From Alteromonas oceanisediminis (GTDB lineage: Bacteria; Pseudomonadota; Gammaproteobacteria; Enterobacterales; Alteromonadaceae): a stretch of DNA of 64,000 bases. Below are positions 1 through 9,926 of this stretch, piece by piece. The notes under the pieces are model-generated. The model saw only the letters and a list, made by a program, of their open reading frames with translations. It was not told the origin of the DNA and did no database searches. Made by a program: the position numbers and the translations under genes. The number at the start of each line of letters is the position of its first letter. Positions within the stretch are counted from its first letter, which is position 1. The stretch is from positions 248,001 through 312,000 of the forward strand of contig NZ_JAHCTA010000001.1 in the NCBI RefSeq assembly GCF_018474025.1, in the 5' to 3' direction.

Positions 1-656
1 GACGGGTCAACCTGATAATGCAACGCCGCGAAGGCAATAATGGCCACCGACGCCGTAACTCCACCCATTAAGCCTTCAAGGGTTTTGCCCGGAGATACGT
101 TCGGCCTGAGCTTGTGTTTACCAAATTTTACCCCGACAAAAAAAGCGCCGATGTCTGCGGCCCACACAATGCCCAATACATAAAAAATCAATGAAGCCCC
201 GTAAAAGGGATCAATCTCATACAAACTGGTGCGTAGCGAAACAACCGCAATCCACGTTGGGATTAGCGTAAACAAACCGAACAATGCCCGTATCCACACA
301 CTGTGCTTCCAAAACGCGCTCCAGCGCGGATAGGCAATAATCAGTGCCAGAGAAAATAACCACCAGATGACGGAAAGCCCAAGGATGTAGCGATAAACGG
401 CATTTAACTGCCCTTGGTACCATATGAGATTTTCATCGACATATTGAGCGAAAAAAATGCAGATAGTCAGGGTGATGAGCGTGTATACCAGCTTGTAGGT
501 GCGGCTGTCTAAGCCAGACATCTTTGCCCATTCATACGCGCCAATAGCGACAACACCACCAATAACAACTTGAAACTCAAATATCGGCAGAAACAGTACG
601 GCAATCAGCGCCAGTGGCGCCAAAATGACTGCGGTGATAATCCGCTGCCTTAACAT
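1..656 (-). CDS. cdsA: Phosphatidate cytidylyltransferase (partial, C-terminus outside window)
   Basis: Makes CDP-diacylglycerol from phosphatidate and CTP at the inner membrane, the entry to phospholipid synthesis. Reading the minus strand from an ATG at 656 gives about 218 codons without a stop before the window edge. The protein starts [17 protein letters not shown] and is strongly hydrophobic. Near the edge it carries [11 protein letters not shown], then [18 protein letters not shown], which match the conserved C-terminal half of CdsA. The usual KD..PGHGG signature would lie beyond position 1. Its start overlaps the uppS stop by 7 bases, so it is translationally coupled as the last seen gene of the pyrH-frr-uppS-cdsA run. 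Confidence 0.93.
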   Translation of the reverse strand, partial: MLRQRIITAVILAPLALIAVLFLPIFEFQVVIGGVVAIGAYEWAKMSGLDSRTYKLVYTLITLTICIFFAQYVDENLIWYQGQLNAVYRYILGLSVIWWLFSLALIIAYPRWSAFWKHSVWIRALFGLFTLIPTWIAVVSLRTSLYEIDPFYGASLIFYVLGIVWAADIGAFFVGVKFGKHKLRPNVSPGKTLEGLMGGVTASVAIIAFAALHYQVDP

Positions 657-1441
657 ATTGTCGCCGCCGTCACTTGCTCACCGGTCATACCGTAGCGACG
701 TTGTCGCTCACTAAAACTCTCAACCGCCTGCGCAAACGCTGCTTCATTGAAGTCTGGCCACAATATGGGTGTGAAGAAAAACTCAGCATAAGCACACTGC
801 CAGAGTAAAAAATTACTGATACGCTGCTCACCACCGGTCCGTATGAGCAAATCCAACGGTGGTAGATCAGCCATGCTAATATGCTCAGTCAGAGCATTTT
901 CATCCACACTATTGGCATCGATCTCGCCACGGGCTACTTGCAAAGCGAGTTGTTTAGCGGCATTGGCAATATCCCAGCGCCCCCCATAATTGGCGGCAAT
1001 ATTCAGCGTTAAGGCCGTATTTTGTGCGGTGAGGTTTTCAGCCTTACGGATTTTGTCGACTAGCTTTTTGTCAAAGCGAGTGAGGTCGCCAATGACGCGC
1101 AAGCGAACGTCATTCTTGTTGAGTTTCTTAACTTCACTGTTTAAGACCAAGTTAAACAGTTCCATCAGCACCTTAACTTCGTCTTCGGGACGCTTCCAGT
1201 TCTCGCTGCTAAACGCAAACAACGTCAGTGCACAAATACCATTTTCGCGCGCATACTTCACGGACGCACGTACCGCATCGACCCCGGCCTTATGCCCAAA
1301 GGTACGAATTTTACCTTTGCGTTTAGCCCAGCGCCCATTGCCGTCCATGATAATGGCGACGTGTTTGGGTAGGGCCAACGGCTGGTCGTGAGACGCCTGT
1401 TCCATGGCATTAATTTGCGCCTGAGCGATAGCTTTATCCAA
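650..1441 (-). CDS. uppS: Ditrans,polycis-undecaprenyl-diphosphate synthase
   Basis: Condenses isopentenyl diphosphate onto farnesyl diphosphate to make the C55 lipid carrier used for peptidoglycan and for the polysaccharides encoded later in this window. The 263-residue product is near the usual 250. The signature [13 protein letters not shown] includes the catalytic Asp near residue 33. [11 protein letters not shown] and [15 protein letters not shown], both hallmarks of cis-prenyltransferases, follow. An internal Met at residue 13 is an alternative start that would give a more typical N-terminus. The gene begins 5 bases after frr ends and overlaps cdsA, so all three probably share one transcript. 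Confidence 0.97.
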   Translation of the reverse strand: MDKAIAQAQINAMEQASHDQPLALPKHVAIIMDGNGRWAKRKGKIRTFGHKAGVDAVRASVKYARENGICALTLFAFSSENWKRPEDEVKVLMELFNLVLNSEVKKLNKNDVRLRVIGDLTRFDKKLVDKIRKAENLTAQNTALTLNIAANYGGRWDIANAAKQLALQVARGEIDANSVDENALTEHISMADLPPLDLLIRTGGEQRISNFLLWQCAYAEFFFTPILWPDFNEAAFAQAVESFSERQRRYGMTGEQVTAATIC

Positions 1442-1446
1442 AACGC

Positions 1447-2010
1447 TTACACTTCCATAAGCTCGGTTTCTTTATCCGCTAACATATCGTCAACCTTCTT
1501 TACGAATGTATTAGTTAACGTCTGGATATTCTCTTCTGCAGCGCGGCTCTCATCTTCGCTAATCTCTTTCTCTTTCAACAGTTCTTTAATGTCACTGTTG
1601 GCATCGCGCCGCACGTTTCGGATCGCTACGCGACCCTGTTCGGCTTCGTTGCGCACAACTTTAATGAGATCTTTGCGGCGCTCCTCGGTCAACGGTGGCA
1701 TAGGGATTCGAATCGTTGCTCCAGCACTCATCGGGTTCAAACCCAAATCTGATTGCATGATGGCTTTTTCAACTGCTTGCACTGCACTCTTGTCGAACAC
1801 GGTTAATGCCAAAGTGCGGTTATCTTCTGCAATGACATTGGCAACCTGACGAAGTGGTGTAGGAGCGCCATAATACGATACGCTGATTGAATCAAGAAGG
1901 CTGGGATGAGCGCGGCCAGTTCTAATCTTACTCAATTGAGAACGAAGGGCGGCGATACTTTTTTCCATGCGCTGCTGCGCGTCTAATTCGATTTCATCTA
2001 ACACGGTCAA
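1447..2010 (-). CDS. frr: Ribosome recycling factor
   Basis: With EF-G it splits post-termination ribosomes so that they can be reused. The 187 residues match the family length of about 185. The protein contains [21 protein letters not shown], interrupted only by family-typical substitutions, then [19 protein letters not shown] and a long charged C-terminal helical region, fitting the two-domain tRNA-mimic shape. It lies 9 bases downstream of pyrH and 5 bases upstream of uppS, the order conserved across gammaproteobacteria. Confidence 0.97.
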   Translation of the reverse strand: MTVLDEIELDAQQRMEKSIAALRSQLSKIRTGRAHPSLLDSISVSYYGAPTPLRQVANVIAEDNRTLALTVFDKSAVQAVEKAIMQSDLGLNPMSAGATIRIPMPPLTEERRKDLIKVVRNEAEQGRVAIRNVRRDANSDIKELLKEKEISEDESRAAEENIQTLTNTFVKKVDDMLADKETELMEV

Positions 2011-2019
2011 TATCCTGTT

Positions 2020-2760
2020 TTATTGCTCTTTATTATTGTGACTGATCAGCGTGCCTTCCGGCTCCCCAACGACAACACGTTTAAGGCAGCCCGGCTTGTT
2101 CATATTGAACACGCGGATCGGTAGGTTATGATCTCTGGCAAGCGTGAATGCCGCCAAATCCATTACCTTCAACTCTTTTTCAAGCACGTCATTATAACTG
2201 ATATGCGAATACAATACTGCGTCGGGATTTTTGACCGGATCGGAGTCATAAACACCATCAACTTTCGTCGCCTTGATGACGGCATCAGCTTCAATTTCAA
2301 TACCGCGCAAACAGGCCGCCGAGTCAGTTGTGAAGAATGGATTGCCCGTACCTGCTGCAAAAATAACAACGCGACCGGATTTCAACAGACTGATGGCTTC
2401 TGCCCAGTTATAAGCGTCGCACACACCGTTAAGTGGGATAGCAGACATCAAACGCGCATTGACAAAGGCTCGGTGTAAAGCATCACGCATCGCAAGGCCA
2501 TTCATCACTGTGGCGAGCATGCCCATGTGGTCTCCAACAACCCGGTTCATCCCGGCTTTTGCGAGTCCTTCTCCGCGGAATAAATTGCCGCCGCCGATCA
2601 CCAAGCCAACTTCCACACCTAACTCAACTAACTCTTTAATTTCCTGCGCCATGCGATCCAGCACTTTAGGATCGATGCCGAAACCCTCATCGCCCATTAA
2701 TGCTTCACCACTGAGTTTTAAAAGAATTCGACGATAAGCAGATTTTGGAGTCATAGTCAT
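2020..2760 (-). CDS. pyrH: UMP kinase
   Basis: Phosphorylates UMP to UDP in pyrimidine nucleotide synthesis, as a cytosolic hexamer. The 246 residues carry the amino-acid-kinase fold markers of the bacterial PyrH type: [11 protein letters not shown] near the N-terminus, [10 protein letters not shown], the nucleotide-binding [18 protein letters not shown] and [13 protein letters not shown]. It is the first gene after the tsf terminator, so it probably has its own promoter in the 107 bases between that terminator and its start, but I could not place one confidently. UDP and then UTP feed the galU reaction encoded further on. Confidence 0.97.
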   Translation of the reverse strand: MTMTPKSAYRRILLKLSGEALMGDEGFGIDPKVLDRMAQEIKELVELGVEVGLVIGGGNLFRGEGLAKAGMNRVVGDHMGMLATVMNGLAMRDALHRAFVNARLMSAIPLNGVCDAYNWAEAISLLKSGRVVIFAAGTGNPFFTTDSAACLRGIEIEADAVIKATKVDGVYDSDPVKNPDAVLYSHISYNDVLEKELKVMDLAAFTLARDHNLPIRVFNMNKPGCLKRVVVGEPEGTLISHNNKEQ

Positions 2761-2867
2761 GGCAGTTAGTATCCTTTTGAATTCGGTTTGCGTGATAACA
2801 CTGACATCAATGTTCTATCAAGCAAACAAACTCGATTAAATTCACACTCAACCTGCGAGTATAAATA

Positions 2868-2894
2868 CAAAAAAGGCACCTTTTTCAAGGTGCC
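2868..2894 (-). terminator. Rho-independent terminator of the rpsB-tsf operon
   Basis: An 8-bp perfect stem (GGCACCTT paired with AAGGTGCC, plus-strand 2875-2882 and 2887-2894) closes a 4-base loop. On the minus strand it is followed by seven T residues (plus-strand A run at 2868-2874). It sits 46 bases past the tsf stop codon. Confidence 0.92.
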
Positions 2895-2939
2895 CGTAGT
2901 GTATATGACATTCGCATCATGCAAAAGTCAGAAGCCAAT

Positions 2940-3812
2940 TTATTTCTTTGCTGCTGCCATTTGCGCTGCCACTTCAGCAGCAAAATCTTCCGTCTTTTTC
3001 TCGATACCTTCACCCACTTCGAAACGAACGAAGTTGATCACGTCAGCACCTTTTGATTTAAGTAAATCCGCAACTGACATTGAAGGATCTTTGACAAACG
3101 GTTGACCGGTTAAGCTGACTTCGCCTGTGAATTTCTTCATGCGGCCAGCGACCATTTTCTCTGCGATATCAGCAGGCTTACCAGATTGAATCGCAATCTC
3201 AACTTGGATTTGCTTTTCTTTCTCAACCACGTCTGCTGGAACATCTTCCGGCTTCACGTATTGTGGACTAGCCGCTGCAACGTGCATCGCGATGTCTTTC
3301 GCTAAATCTTCGTCACCGCCATTTAAAATAGCCACAACACCAATACGGCCGCCATGTACATAAGCACCTAGATTGTCACCTTCAACATTGATCACGCGAC
3401 GAGGGCTAATATTTTCACCGATTTTAGCCACGAGCGTATCACGCGCGTCAGCGACTGTGGTGCCGTTCAATTCAGCTGCGTTCAATTCTTCGATGCTGTT
3501 GATGTTCTTTTCTGCGGCGATAGCAAGAATTTGCTTTCCGAAAGCAAGAAACCCTTCATCACGCGCAACGAAATCGGTCTCACAGTTCACTTCCATCATG
3601 GTCGCACGACCATTGGCAACTTCAGTTAAAATAACACCTTCAGCGGCAATACGACCCGCTTTTTTAGCCGCTTTCGCCTGGCCTGATTTACGCATGTTCT
3701 CAATCGCTAATTCAACGTCACCGTCGGTTTCAACCAGCGCTTTTTTACAATCTAGCATTCCAGCGCCTGTGCGCTCGCGAAGCTCTTTTACCAGTGCTGC
3801 AGTCACTGCCAT
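2940..3812 (-). CDS. tsf: Elongation factor Ts
   Basis: Nucleotide exchange factor that regenerates EF-Tu-GTP. The 290-residue protein opens with the UBA-like module [21 protein letters not shown]. The core contains [14 protein letters not shown], the conserved segment touching EF-Tu, and [12 protein letters not shown], and it ends in a helical tail. The minus-strand sequence AATTGAGGAATTTATT supplies a good ribosome binding site for the ATG. Second gene of the rpsB-tsf operon, separated from rpsB by a 116-base spacer containing a hairpin. Confidence 0.97.
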   Translation of the reverse strand: MAVTAALVKELRERTGAGMLDCKKALVETDGDVELAIENMRKSGQAKAAKKAGRIAAEGVILTEVANGRATMMEVNCETDFVARDEGFLAFGKQILAIAAEKNINSIEELNAAELNGTTVADARDTLVAKIGENISPRRVINVEGDNLGAYVHGGRIGVVAILNGGDEDLAKDIAMHVAAASPQYVKPEDVPADVVEKEKQIQVEIAIQSGKPADIAEKMVAGRMKKFTGEVSLTGQPFVKDPSMSVADLLKSKGADVINFVRFEVGEGIEKKTEDFAAEVAAQMAAAKK

Positions 3813-3846
3813 AATAAATTCCTCAATTAGCTTTTTTAATAAGGTA

Positions 3847-3877
3847 AAGGGGCGTGCACCCTGTGTGTTCGCCCCTT
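3847..3877 (-). promoter_or_regulatory. Hairpin in the rpsB-tsf spacer
   Basis: AAGGGGCG and CGCCCCTT (plus-strand 3847-3854 and 3870-3877) form an 8-bp GC-rich stem around a 15-base loop. No T run follows on the minus strand, so this is not a simple intrinsic terminator. It may tune rpsB:tsf stoichiometry as a pause, processing or protective site; that role is inference. Confidence 0.45.
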
Positions 3878-3928
3878 AAAAGATGTTGGACTAAGCTACG
3901 CTTCGGTCGCTTAATCAGTATCCTTCTA

Positions 3929-4660
3929 TTACTCAGTTGCTTCGACGAAGTCGTCTTGCTCTGCCTGTGACTCAAGATTGTTCTCACGACCCTGATTAAC
4001 TGCATTTGCAGCGGCATTCAAGTATAGCTGAATGGCACGGATTGCATCGTCGTTACCCGGAATGATGTAATCAACACCGTCTGGATCAGAGTTGGTATCA
4101 ACGACGCCAACGACAGGGATACCCAAGTTACGTGCTTCTGTCACAGCAATGTGCTCATGGTCGGCATCAATCACAAAAATACAGTCTGGCAAGCCACCCA
4201 TATTCTTGATACCACCCAAGCTGTTTTCAAGCTTGTCCATTTCACGTTGAAGCATTAATGCTTCTTTCTTTGTTAACTTCTCGAACGTGCCATCTTGGCT
4301 TTGTTGCTCAAGATCTTTCAGACGTTTGATAGATTGACGTACTGTTTTCCAGTTAGTCAACATACCGCCCAACCAGCGTTTGTTAACATAGTACTGGTCG
4401 CAGCTAACCGCAGCTTCTTTAATCGCTTCACCAGCGGCACGCTTAGTCCCTACGAAAAGGATTTTACCTTTTTTCGCAGACACACTTGAAATGTAGCTCA
4501 ACGCGTCGTTAAACAACGGAACCGTTTTTTCAAGATTTATAATATGAACCTTATTGCGAGCACCGAAGATGAAAGGTTTCATTTTCGGGTTCCAATAACG
4601 AGTTTGGTGACCGAAGTGTACGCCCGCTTGGAGCATGTCACGCATAGATACGTTTGCCAT
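3929..4660 (-). CDS. rpsB: 30S ribosomal protein S2
   Basis: Structural protein of the small subunit. An ATG at 4660 is chosen over an in-frame upstream ATG at 4702. The protein then starts [20 protein letters not shown], the universal S2 N-terminus, and TTGAGGACAATTTA upstream provides the ribosome binding site. The 243-residue product carries [24 protein letters not shown] and [20 protein letters not shown]. The C-terminal acidic tail is family-typical. The extra 14 codons in the longer reading fall in the untranslated leader. Confidence 0.97.
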   Translation of the reverse strand: MANVSMRDMLQAGVHFGHQTRYWNPKMKPFIFGARNKVHIINLEKTVPLFNDALSYISSVSAKKGKILFVGTKRAAGEAIKEAAVSCDQYYVNKRWLGGMLTNWKTVRQSIKRLKDLEQQSQDGTFEKLTKKEALMLQREMDKLENSLGGIKNMGGLPDCIFVIDADHEHIAVTEARNLGIPVVGVVDTNSDPDGVDYIIPGNDDAIRAIQLYLNAAANAVNQGRENNLESQAEQDDFVEATE

Positions 4661-4812
4661 TAAATTGTCCTCAATTTGGGTTAGGCCTCCATACATCCCC
4701 ACTACCGATCCGCTGCATGAGCAACAGACACCCCGGCACCGGTGTCGATGTATGTGTGTATTAGTTAATTAACCTTTTAGTCGACTCGCCAAACGAGTAT
4801 TCGCCAAAAAGC
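4661..4812 (-). promoter_or_regulatory. rpsB 5' untranslated leader, possible S2 autoregulatory RNA
   Basis: About 150 bases separate the predicted transcription start from the rpsB ATG. The leader contains a perfect 6-bp hairpin, GACACC with GGTGTC (plus-strand 4727-4732 and 4741-4746), and a smaller ACTCG/CGAGT hairpin near 4784-4798. Gammaproteobacterial rpsB leaders are known to be S2-binding autoregulatory elements; whether this sequence matches that RNA family was not tested. Confidence 0.4.
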
Positions 4813-4818
4813 GCGCGC

Positions 4819-4847
4819 TTTATACCATGACATGTCAGCATGTTCAA
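4819..4847 (-). promoter_or_regulatory. Sigma-70 promoter of rpsB-tsf with GC-rich discriminator
   Basis: On the minus strand, TTGAAC (plus 4842-4847) lies 17 bases before TATAAA (plus 4819-4824). It is followed directly by GCGCGCGC, a GC-rich discriminator of the kind seen at ppGpp/DksA-repressed ribosomal promoters. The predicted start is near 4812. Confidence 0.65.
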
Positions 4848-4950
4848 GTTTCTCAACCGGTAAATCGATGATATCAGGTCACACTTCTGTTCTACTTTAT
4901 AGCGTATTGTTCATCCAGGCAGCGCGCCGATGGCTGTACAGCGCCTGCAC

Positions 4951-4980
4951 TTAACGGTACTATCTGCTGCTTTATATACA
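4951..4980 (+). promoter_or_regulatory. Candidate promoter for map-glnD-dapD
   Basis: TTAACG at 4951-4956 precedes overlapping -10 candidates TATATA (4973-4978, spacer 16) and TATACA (4975-4980, spacer 18). It lies about 27 bases upstream of the map start codon, which is compatible with a short leader. Confidence 0.4.
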
Positions 4981-5006
4981 TTCATTGCACAGATTAGAGG
5001 TAAGTT

Positions 5007-5798
5007 TTGGGCGCGATTATCAAAACGGCAGACGAAATCGAAAAAATGCGTATTGCGGGTCGACTCGCAGCCGATGTTCTCAATATGATTACGCCGCATG
5101 TGGTGAAAGGCGTGACGACTGATGAACTCAATACCTTGTGTCATGACTACATCGTGAATCAGCAAGATGCTATTCCAGCGCCACTCAACTATGGGCACCC
5201 GCCCTTTCCAAAATCAGTGTGTACCTCCGTTAACCACGTGATCTGCCACGGCATTCCATCTGACAAAAAACTGAAAGACGGCGATATCATCAACATCGAT
5301 GTCACCGTGAAAAAGGATGGCTATCACGGCGATACGTCAAAAATGTTTATTGTCGGAAAACCCACTATTCTGGCCGAACGACTTGTGCGCGTCACTCAGG
5401 AGAGCTTATACAAGGCAATCAGAATGGTTAAGCCTGGTGTGCGTTTAGGTGACCTGGGCCACGCGATCCAGCAATACGCTGAGTCGCATGACTACTCGAT
5501 TGTGCGTGAGTATTGCGGGCACGGCATTGGCGCAACGTTTCATGAGGACCCACAGGTTGTGCACTATGGGCGCCCAAATACTGGCGACGTACTGGAAGCC
5601 GGAATGTGCTTCACCATTGAGCCCATGGTCAACGCCGGTAAGCGTTACTCCAAAATTCTTCCTGACCAGTGGACGGTAGTGACGAAAGATCGCAGCTTAA
5701 GTGCACAGTGGGAACACACCTTGTTAGTCACTGACAACGGCGTCGAAATTCTTACTCTACGTGATGAGGAAGATATTGAGCGCGTTATCGAGCATTAA
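5007..5798 (+). CDS. map: Type I methionine aminopeptidase
   Basis: Cytosolic metalloprotease that removes the initiator methionine from nascent proteins. The 263-residue sequence contains INIDVTVKKDGYHGDTSKMF with the metal-binding Asp pair, GHGIGATFHEDPQVVHYG with the metal-binding His, and TIEPMV and QWEHTLLVT with the two Glu ligands. The start is TTG at 5007, preceded by AGAGG seven bases upstream. It gives the expected N-terminus before IKTADEIEKMRIAGRLAA. It is divergent from rpsB, as in Escherichia coli, and is followed by glnD after 35 bases. Confidence 0.96.
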   Translation: MGAIIKTADEIEKMRIAGRLAADVLNMITPHVVKGVTTDELNTLCHDYIVNQQDAIPAPLNYGHPPFPKSVCTSVNHVICHGIPSDKKLKDGDIINIDVTVKKDGYHGDTSKMFIVGKPTILAERLVRVTQESLYKAIRMVKPGVRLGDLGHAIQQYAESHDYSIVREYCGHGIGATFHEDPQVVHYGRPNTGDVLEAGMCFTIEPMVNAGKRYSKILPDQWTVVTKDRSLSAQWEHTLLVTDNGVEILTLRDEEDIERVIEH

Positions 5799-5833
5799 CA
5801 GCAGAGCACATTAACCAACAGCGTGGGTAAGCG

Positions 5834-8503
5834 ATGACAGTGGTAGTAGAAGCAGAACAACTCACATTGGAAGCGCTGATTGAGCGGGTGTTAGCGCTAC
5901 ACGACGTTAACGATATAAAAGCCTTCAAGCAATGTGTCGCAGACAGCTACCGTTGGCTTGACGGTGCATTTGATAAGCTACTCGTGGATGAACTGGTATC
6001 GGGGAGAGCGGTATTTATCGACAGCCTGTTGCGGCACTTATGGGAATTGTATGAGCTAGATAAGGTTCCTGACCTTTGTCTTGCTGCGGTGGGTGGCTAT
6101 GGACGAGCACAGCTCCAGCCTTACTCAGATATCGACTTACTTATCCTGTCCAAAAACCCGTTAAAGCCCGATGTGAAGGACAGCATCGGTCAATTTATTA
6201 CGCTGTTGTGGGACATCAAACTCGATGTTGGTCAGGCCGTTCGCACCATTAAAGAATCCATCGCATTGGCTAAAGATGATCTTAGCGTGGCAACCAATTT
6301 AGTCGAAGCCCGCTGTTTAGCTGGGGCAAAACCCGTTTTCACCTCGTTGATCCAGCAAGTTTCCAAAAAGAACGTCTGGTCGAGTGATCGCTTCTTTCTC
6401 GCCAAACTGGATGAACAACGTACCCGACACAGAAAGTTTCATGGCACCGCCTATAATCTGGAACCTAATGTTAAAGAAAATCCGGGTTGCTTGCGTGACA
6501 TTCAAACCATTGGCTGGGTAGCCAAGAAACACTTTAAAGAATATGACGGTTGGAGTCTGGTCGGGCATGGTTACTTTACTAAAGACGAACATGCCGAATT
6601 GATTGAATGCCGTTCGCACCTGTGGCGCATGCGTTTTGCCCTGCACCTTGCTGCAGGTCGTAGCGAAAACCGACTGCTGTTTGATTACCAAACCGACGTC
6701 GCACAACGACTAGGCTATGGTGATCAAGGCAAAGCCTCGGTTGAAAGTATGATGAAGGCATTTTTCCGCACGGTCAGGCGTGTTAGTGAGCTGAACGACA
6801 TGCTGATGCAGCGCTTTAGCCATGACATTCTAGGCAAACAGGATTATGGCAACGTGTCGCTCAGCCCGCATTTTGACCTGCACGACGGACTTATTTCCCC
6901 TTCGCATGATGCCGCATTTGATTCGCCTGTCGCCGTGTTTGATTTCCTGTTACTGGTGGCTGATCACGCTGAAGTGAAAGGGTTGGATACCGACTGCATT
7001 CGCCAATTGCGCAACGCCCGGCGTGAATTTCAAGCGCAATATTGGGTGGATATTCCCCAGTGCCGTGAGCGATTTATGCAGTTGATGCGCCACCCGCACT
7101 TCTTCGACTTTGGCTGGGATATTATGCACAAGTATGGCATTTTGCAGGCCTACTTGCCCGAGTGGAACCACATAGTGGGCATGATGCAGTTCGATCTATT
7201 TCACGCCTACACCGTTGATGAACATACGCATCGGTTAGTTAAGTACGTGAATGATTATTTTCAACCTGAGAATCGTGCTTTCCCTCGGTGCGGAAGAATT
7301 GCAACCAATTTAGATAAACCTGAATTGCTGTACCTCGCCGCCATTTTCCATGACATTGGTAAAGGTCGCGATGGCGACCATTCGGTGCTCGGCGCAAAAG
7401 ATGTTGAGGCATTTGGTACTGCCCATCGGCTTCCAAAGGCCGACACTGAACTGATTGCGTGGCTGGTAAACAACCACCTGCTGATGTCGGTTGTCGCGCA
7501 ACGCCGCGACATATACGACCCTGATGTCGTCAATGATTTTGCCAGCAAGGTGAAAAGCCAAACACATTTAAATTTGCTCTATGCACTCACATTGGCAGAC
7601 ATTCGGGCAACCAATGACAATTTATGGAACGACTGGAAATCGTCGCTCCTGCGCGAGTTGTATGTTCTTACCGAGAAAGCGCTCGACAATGGCTTGCAGT
7701 GTCAATTGACTATCTTTGAGCGCGTGAACGAAAACAAATTGGCTGCGCGTAATATTCTTGCCGATAAAGCGCTGTCAGATATTGCCATTGATAGCCTGTG
7801 GGCTCGGCTTGACCATGACTATTTCGCGCGTTACAAACCTGCACAGATCGCGTGGCATACTGAAGAAGTACTGCACTTTAAAATGGAATCGCCCACCGCA
7901 CTTTTGATCAGAGCCAGCGACACAACGACCAGAGCCGGCACGGAACTGTTTATATACGGCGTTGACAGACCCGCTCTGTTCGCCCAGGTTGCTTCGGTTC
8001 TTGATAGTCGCAACCTGTCTATCCACGACGCCACCATTACGATCACCGACGACGGATACGTATGCGACAGCATTATTATTTTGGAAAACGATGGTAGCCG
8101 CATAAGCTCAGGTCAGCGCCTCAGCGGTATTGAAGAGGCCATCGAATCGCAATTGGCTTCGCCCGGGCGTTCGCACACCAATCAGCGAAAGATTTCACGG
8201 CAACTCAAGCAGTTGACCGTACCCACGAAAATACGCTTTTACAATCGACAAGACGATGTCACATTGGTTGAGCTCGAAGCACTTGATGCGCCCGGCATAC
8301 TCGCGAAAATCGGGCATGCCTTTGTAGATTGCAATGTCACACTGAAACTCGCCAAAATCGCGACCATCGGTGAACGTGCCGAAGATATTTTCATCATCAG
8401 TAACGCCGACGGGGTTGCGTTGAGCCCCGATCAGCAAGTTGAATTGCGCAAGACCATACTCTCTAAACTAGACCAACTGGAAGACATGAACCATGATGCA
8501 TGA
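5834..8503 (+). CDS. glnD: Bifunctional PII uridylyltransferase / uridylyl-removing enzyme
   Basis: Primary nitrogen sensor: it uridylylates PII proteins when glutamine is low and removes UMP when it is high. The 889 residues have the full family layout. The nucleotidyltransferase motif [17 protein letters not shown] lies at about 87-103, with the catalytic SDID. An HD phosphohydrolase motif, [19 protein letters not shown], lies near residue 500, and two ACT domains fill the last 180 or so residues, where glutamine binds. The N-terminal start at an ATG is supported by GGGTAAGCG. The 3' end overlaps dapD by 11 bases. Confidence 0.97.
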   Translation: MTVVVEAEQLTLEALIERVLALHDVNDIKAFKQCVADSYRWLDGAFDKLLVDELVSGRAVFIDSLLRHLWELYELDKVPDLCLAAVGGYGRAQLQPYSDIDLLILSKNPLKPDVKDSIGQFITLLWDIKLDVGQAVRTIKESIALAKDDLSVATNLVEARCLAGAKPVFTSLIQQVSKKNVWSSDRFFLAKLDEQRTRHRKFHGTAYNLEPNVKENPGCLRDIQTIGWVAKKHFKEYDGWSLVGHGYFTKDEHAELIECRSHLWRMRFALHLAAGRSENRLLFDYQTDVAQRLGYGDQGKASVESMMKAFFRTVRRVSELNDMLMQRFSHDILGKQDYGNVSLSPHFDLHDGLISPSHDAAFDSPVAVFDFLLLVADHAEVKGLDTDCIRQLRNARREFQAQYWVDIPQCRERFMQLMRHPHFFDFGWDIMHKYGILQAYLPEWNHIVGMMQFDLFHAYTVDEHTHRLVKYVNDYFQPENRAFPRCGRIATNLDKPELLYLAAIFHDIGKGRDGDHSVLGAKDVEAFGTAHRLPKADTELIAWLVNNHLLMSVVAQRRDIYDPDVVNDFASKVKSQTHLNLLYALTLADIRATNDNLWNDWKSSLLRELYVLTEKALDNGLQCQLTIFERVNENKLAARNILADKALSDIAIDSLWARLDHDYFARYKPAQIAWHTEEVLHFKMESPTALLIRASDTTTRAGTELFIYGVDRPALFAQVASVLDSRNLSIHDATITITDDGYVCDSIIILENDGSRISSGQRLSGIEEAIESQLASPGRSHTNQRKISRQLKQLTVPTKIRFYNRQDDVTLVELEALDAPGILAKIGHAFVDCNVTLKLAKIATIGERAEDIFIISNADGVALSPDQQVELRKTILSKLDQLEDMNHDA

Positions 8504-9320
8504 GTTGCAAAAAACCATCGAAGCCGCCTTTGAAGCACGCGATTCGATCACGCCGAATTCTGGCCACAGTGATGTCAAAAATGCCGTTCAACACGCGATT
8601 TCACTGCTGAATTCCGGAGAGGCACGTGTGGCAGAGAAGATTGCCGGTGAATGGGTTGTGCATCAATGGTTAAAAAAAGCCGTGCTTTTGTATTTTCGTC
8701 TGCACGATAATGCGCCCATGCAGGATGGTGTTGGTCAATACTTTGATAAGGTCCCGCTTAAATACGCCAACTACAGCGCCGAAGATTTCCAGCGCGACGG
8801 CACTCGTGTTGTGCCGCCAGCGACGGTGCGCACTGGCAGTTTCGTGGGTAAAAACGTCGTACTCATGCCTTCCTACGTGAACATAGGCGCTTTTGTTGAT
8901 GAAGGCAGCATGGTTGACACATGGGCAACGGTTGGCTCGTGTGCACAAATTGGCAAGAATGTGCACCTGTCCGGCGGCGTTGGTATTGGTGGTGTACTTG
9001 AACCGCTGCAAGCAAACCCTACCATTATCGAAGACAACTGTTTTATCGGCGCACGCTCTGAAATTGTTGAAGGCGTTATTGTAGAAGAAGGGGCGGTTAT
9101 TTCGATGGGCGTTTACATCGGCCAGAGCACGCGAATTTACGACCGAGAAACGGGAGAAATCCATTATGGTCGTGTGCCTGCAGGCTCAGTTGTGGTTTCG
9201 GGAAGCTTGCCCAGTAAAGAGGGTAGCTACAGTTTGTATGCCGCCGTGATTGTGAAAAAAGTCGATGCAAAAACACGCGCAAAAGTGGGCATTAATGCAC
9301 TGCTTCGCGCTGCTGAGTAA
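8493..9320 (+). CDS. dapD: Tetrahydrodipicolinate N-succinyltransferase
   Basis: Succinylates tetrahydrodipicolinate in the succinylase branch of lysine and diaminopimelate synthesis. The 275 residues closely follow the family. [21 protein letters not shown] is in the N-terminal helical domain, then the left-handed beta-helix with [39 protein letters not shown] and [20 protein letters not shown]. Two adjacent ATG codons (8493, 8496) can both serve as start; the second matches family N-termini slightly better. The overlap with glnD implies coupling, linking nitrogen sensing and lysine synthesis in one operon. Confidence 0.97.
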   Translation: MMHELQKTIEAAFEARDSITPNSGHSDVKNAVQHAISLLNSGEARVAEKIAGEWVVHQWLKKAVLLYFRLHDNAPMQDGVGQYFDKVPLKYANYSAEDFQRDGTRVVPPATVRTGSFVGKNVVLMPSYVNIGAFVDEGSMVDTWATVGSCAQIGKNVHLSGGVGIGGVLEPLQANPTIIEDNCFIGARSEIVEGVIVEEGAVISMGVYIGQSTRIYDRETGEIHYGRVPAGSVVVSGSLPSKEGSYSLYAAVIVKKVDAKTRAKVGINALLRAAE

Positions 9321-9334
9321 CCTCTGCTAATGCA

Positions 9335-9371
9335 AAAAATAAGTCACAGTCGGTCAGAGCCGCTGTGACTT
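9335..9371 (-). terminator. Terminator of the truC-yqcA operon
   Basis: A 9-bp stem, AAGTCACAG with CTGTGACTT (9341-9349 and 9363-9371), has an inner CGG/CCG extension. On the minus strand it is followed by a T-rich tail (plus-strand A run 9335-9339). It lies 27 bases past the yqcA stop. On the plus strand, 3' of dapD, no T run follows, so it is mainly a minus-strand terminator. Confidence 0.8.
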
Positions 9372-9397
9372 GCTCCATGACTCAATAATCGACACAC

Positions 9398-9847
9398 CTA
9401 CGCCAGCAATTTCGTTTTTATCCCTTTAACCCAGGCTACAACGTCTGTCTCAGGTTCTAGCGTTTCAATGGCGTCGATCTCAAGCATGTCAGCAACAGGT
9501 TGCCCCTGTAGCTCCGCCAGTAACTCAGCAAACTGCTTGCCACCACCACAGTAAGTATCGCCATAGCTGCTGTCTCCCAACGCGGCGACTGCATAAGGTT
9601 TGCCGTTCATTAAGGGGAACTGATCGCGCAGCTCAGCATAGAAAAACTCTAAATTAGGTGGCACATCGCCTTGGCCAGTCGTTGACGTAATCACCAGTAC
9701 TGCTTCAGCTTCTTTAAAGTCATCAACACTGGGATCGCTATGCACACTGGAATCGATGCCGTCATCACTTAAAGCCTGTTGAACCTCTTCGGCGACGTGC
9801 TGCGCATTGCCGTAAACCGAACCTGCAAAAATGGAAAGTTTTTTCAT
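9398..9847 (-). CDS. yqcA: Flavodoxin YqcA (MioC-like)
   Basis: Short-chain flavodoxin expected to bind FMN and carry electrons. The 149 residues begin KLSIFAGSVYGNAQHVAEEV, where SVYGNA is the FMN phosphate-binding loop. VITSTTGQGDVPPNLEFFY and ALGDSSYGDTYCGGGKQF are the two FMN-flanking loops. Length and loops agree with MioC/YqcA rather than long-chain flavodoxins. It sits downstream of truC, the same pair as yqcA-truC in enterobacteria, which supports the name. Its redox partner is not evident from the window. Confidence 0.88.
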   Translation of the reverse strand: MKKLSIFAGSVYGNAQHVAEEVQQALSDDGIDSSVHSDPSVDDFKEAEAVLVITSTTGQGDVPPNLEFFYAELRDQFPLMNGKPYAVAALGDSSYGDTYCGGGKQFAELLAELQGQPVADMLEIDAIETLEPETDVVAWVKGIKTKLLA

Positions 9848-9926
9848 AACAATCAGTACCTTTATTTCTTTAATCAGTGTGAGCGATTTTACGCGCCAGA
9901 GTATACATCAGTGACCCGCTAAAGCA

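Noticed and set aside
3373-3879. 168-codon plus-strand open frame opposite tsf
   Set aside because: It is the antisense shadow of a strongly conserved gene, has no ribosome binding site and its product is unlike any family.
8670-9164. 164-codon minus-strand open frame inside dapD
   Set aside because: It is antisense to conserved beta-helix coding sequence and low in family-like features; a shadow.
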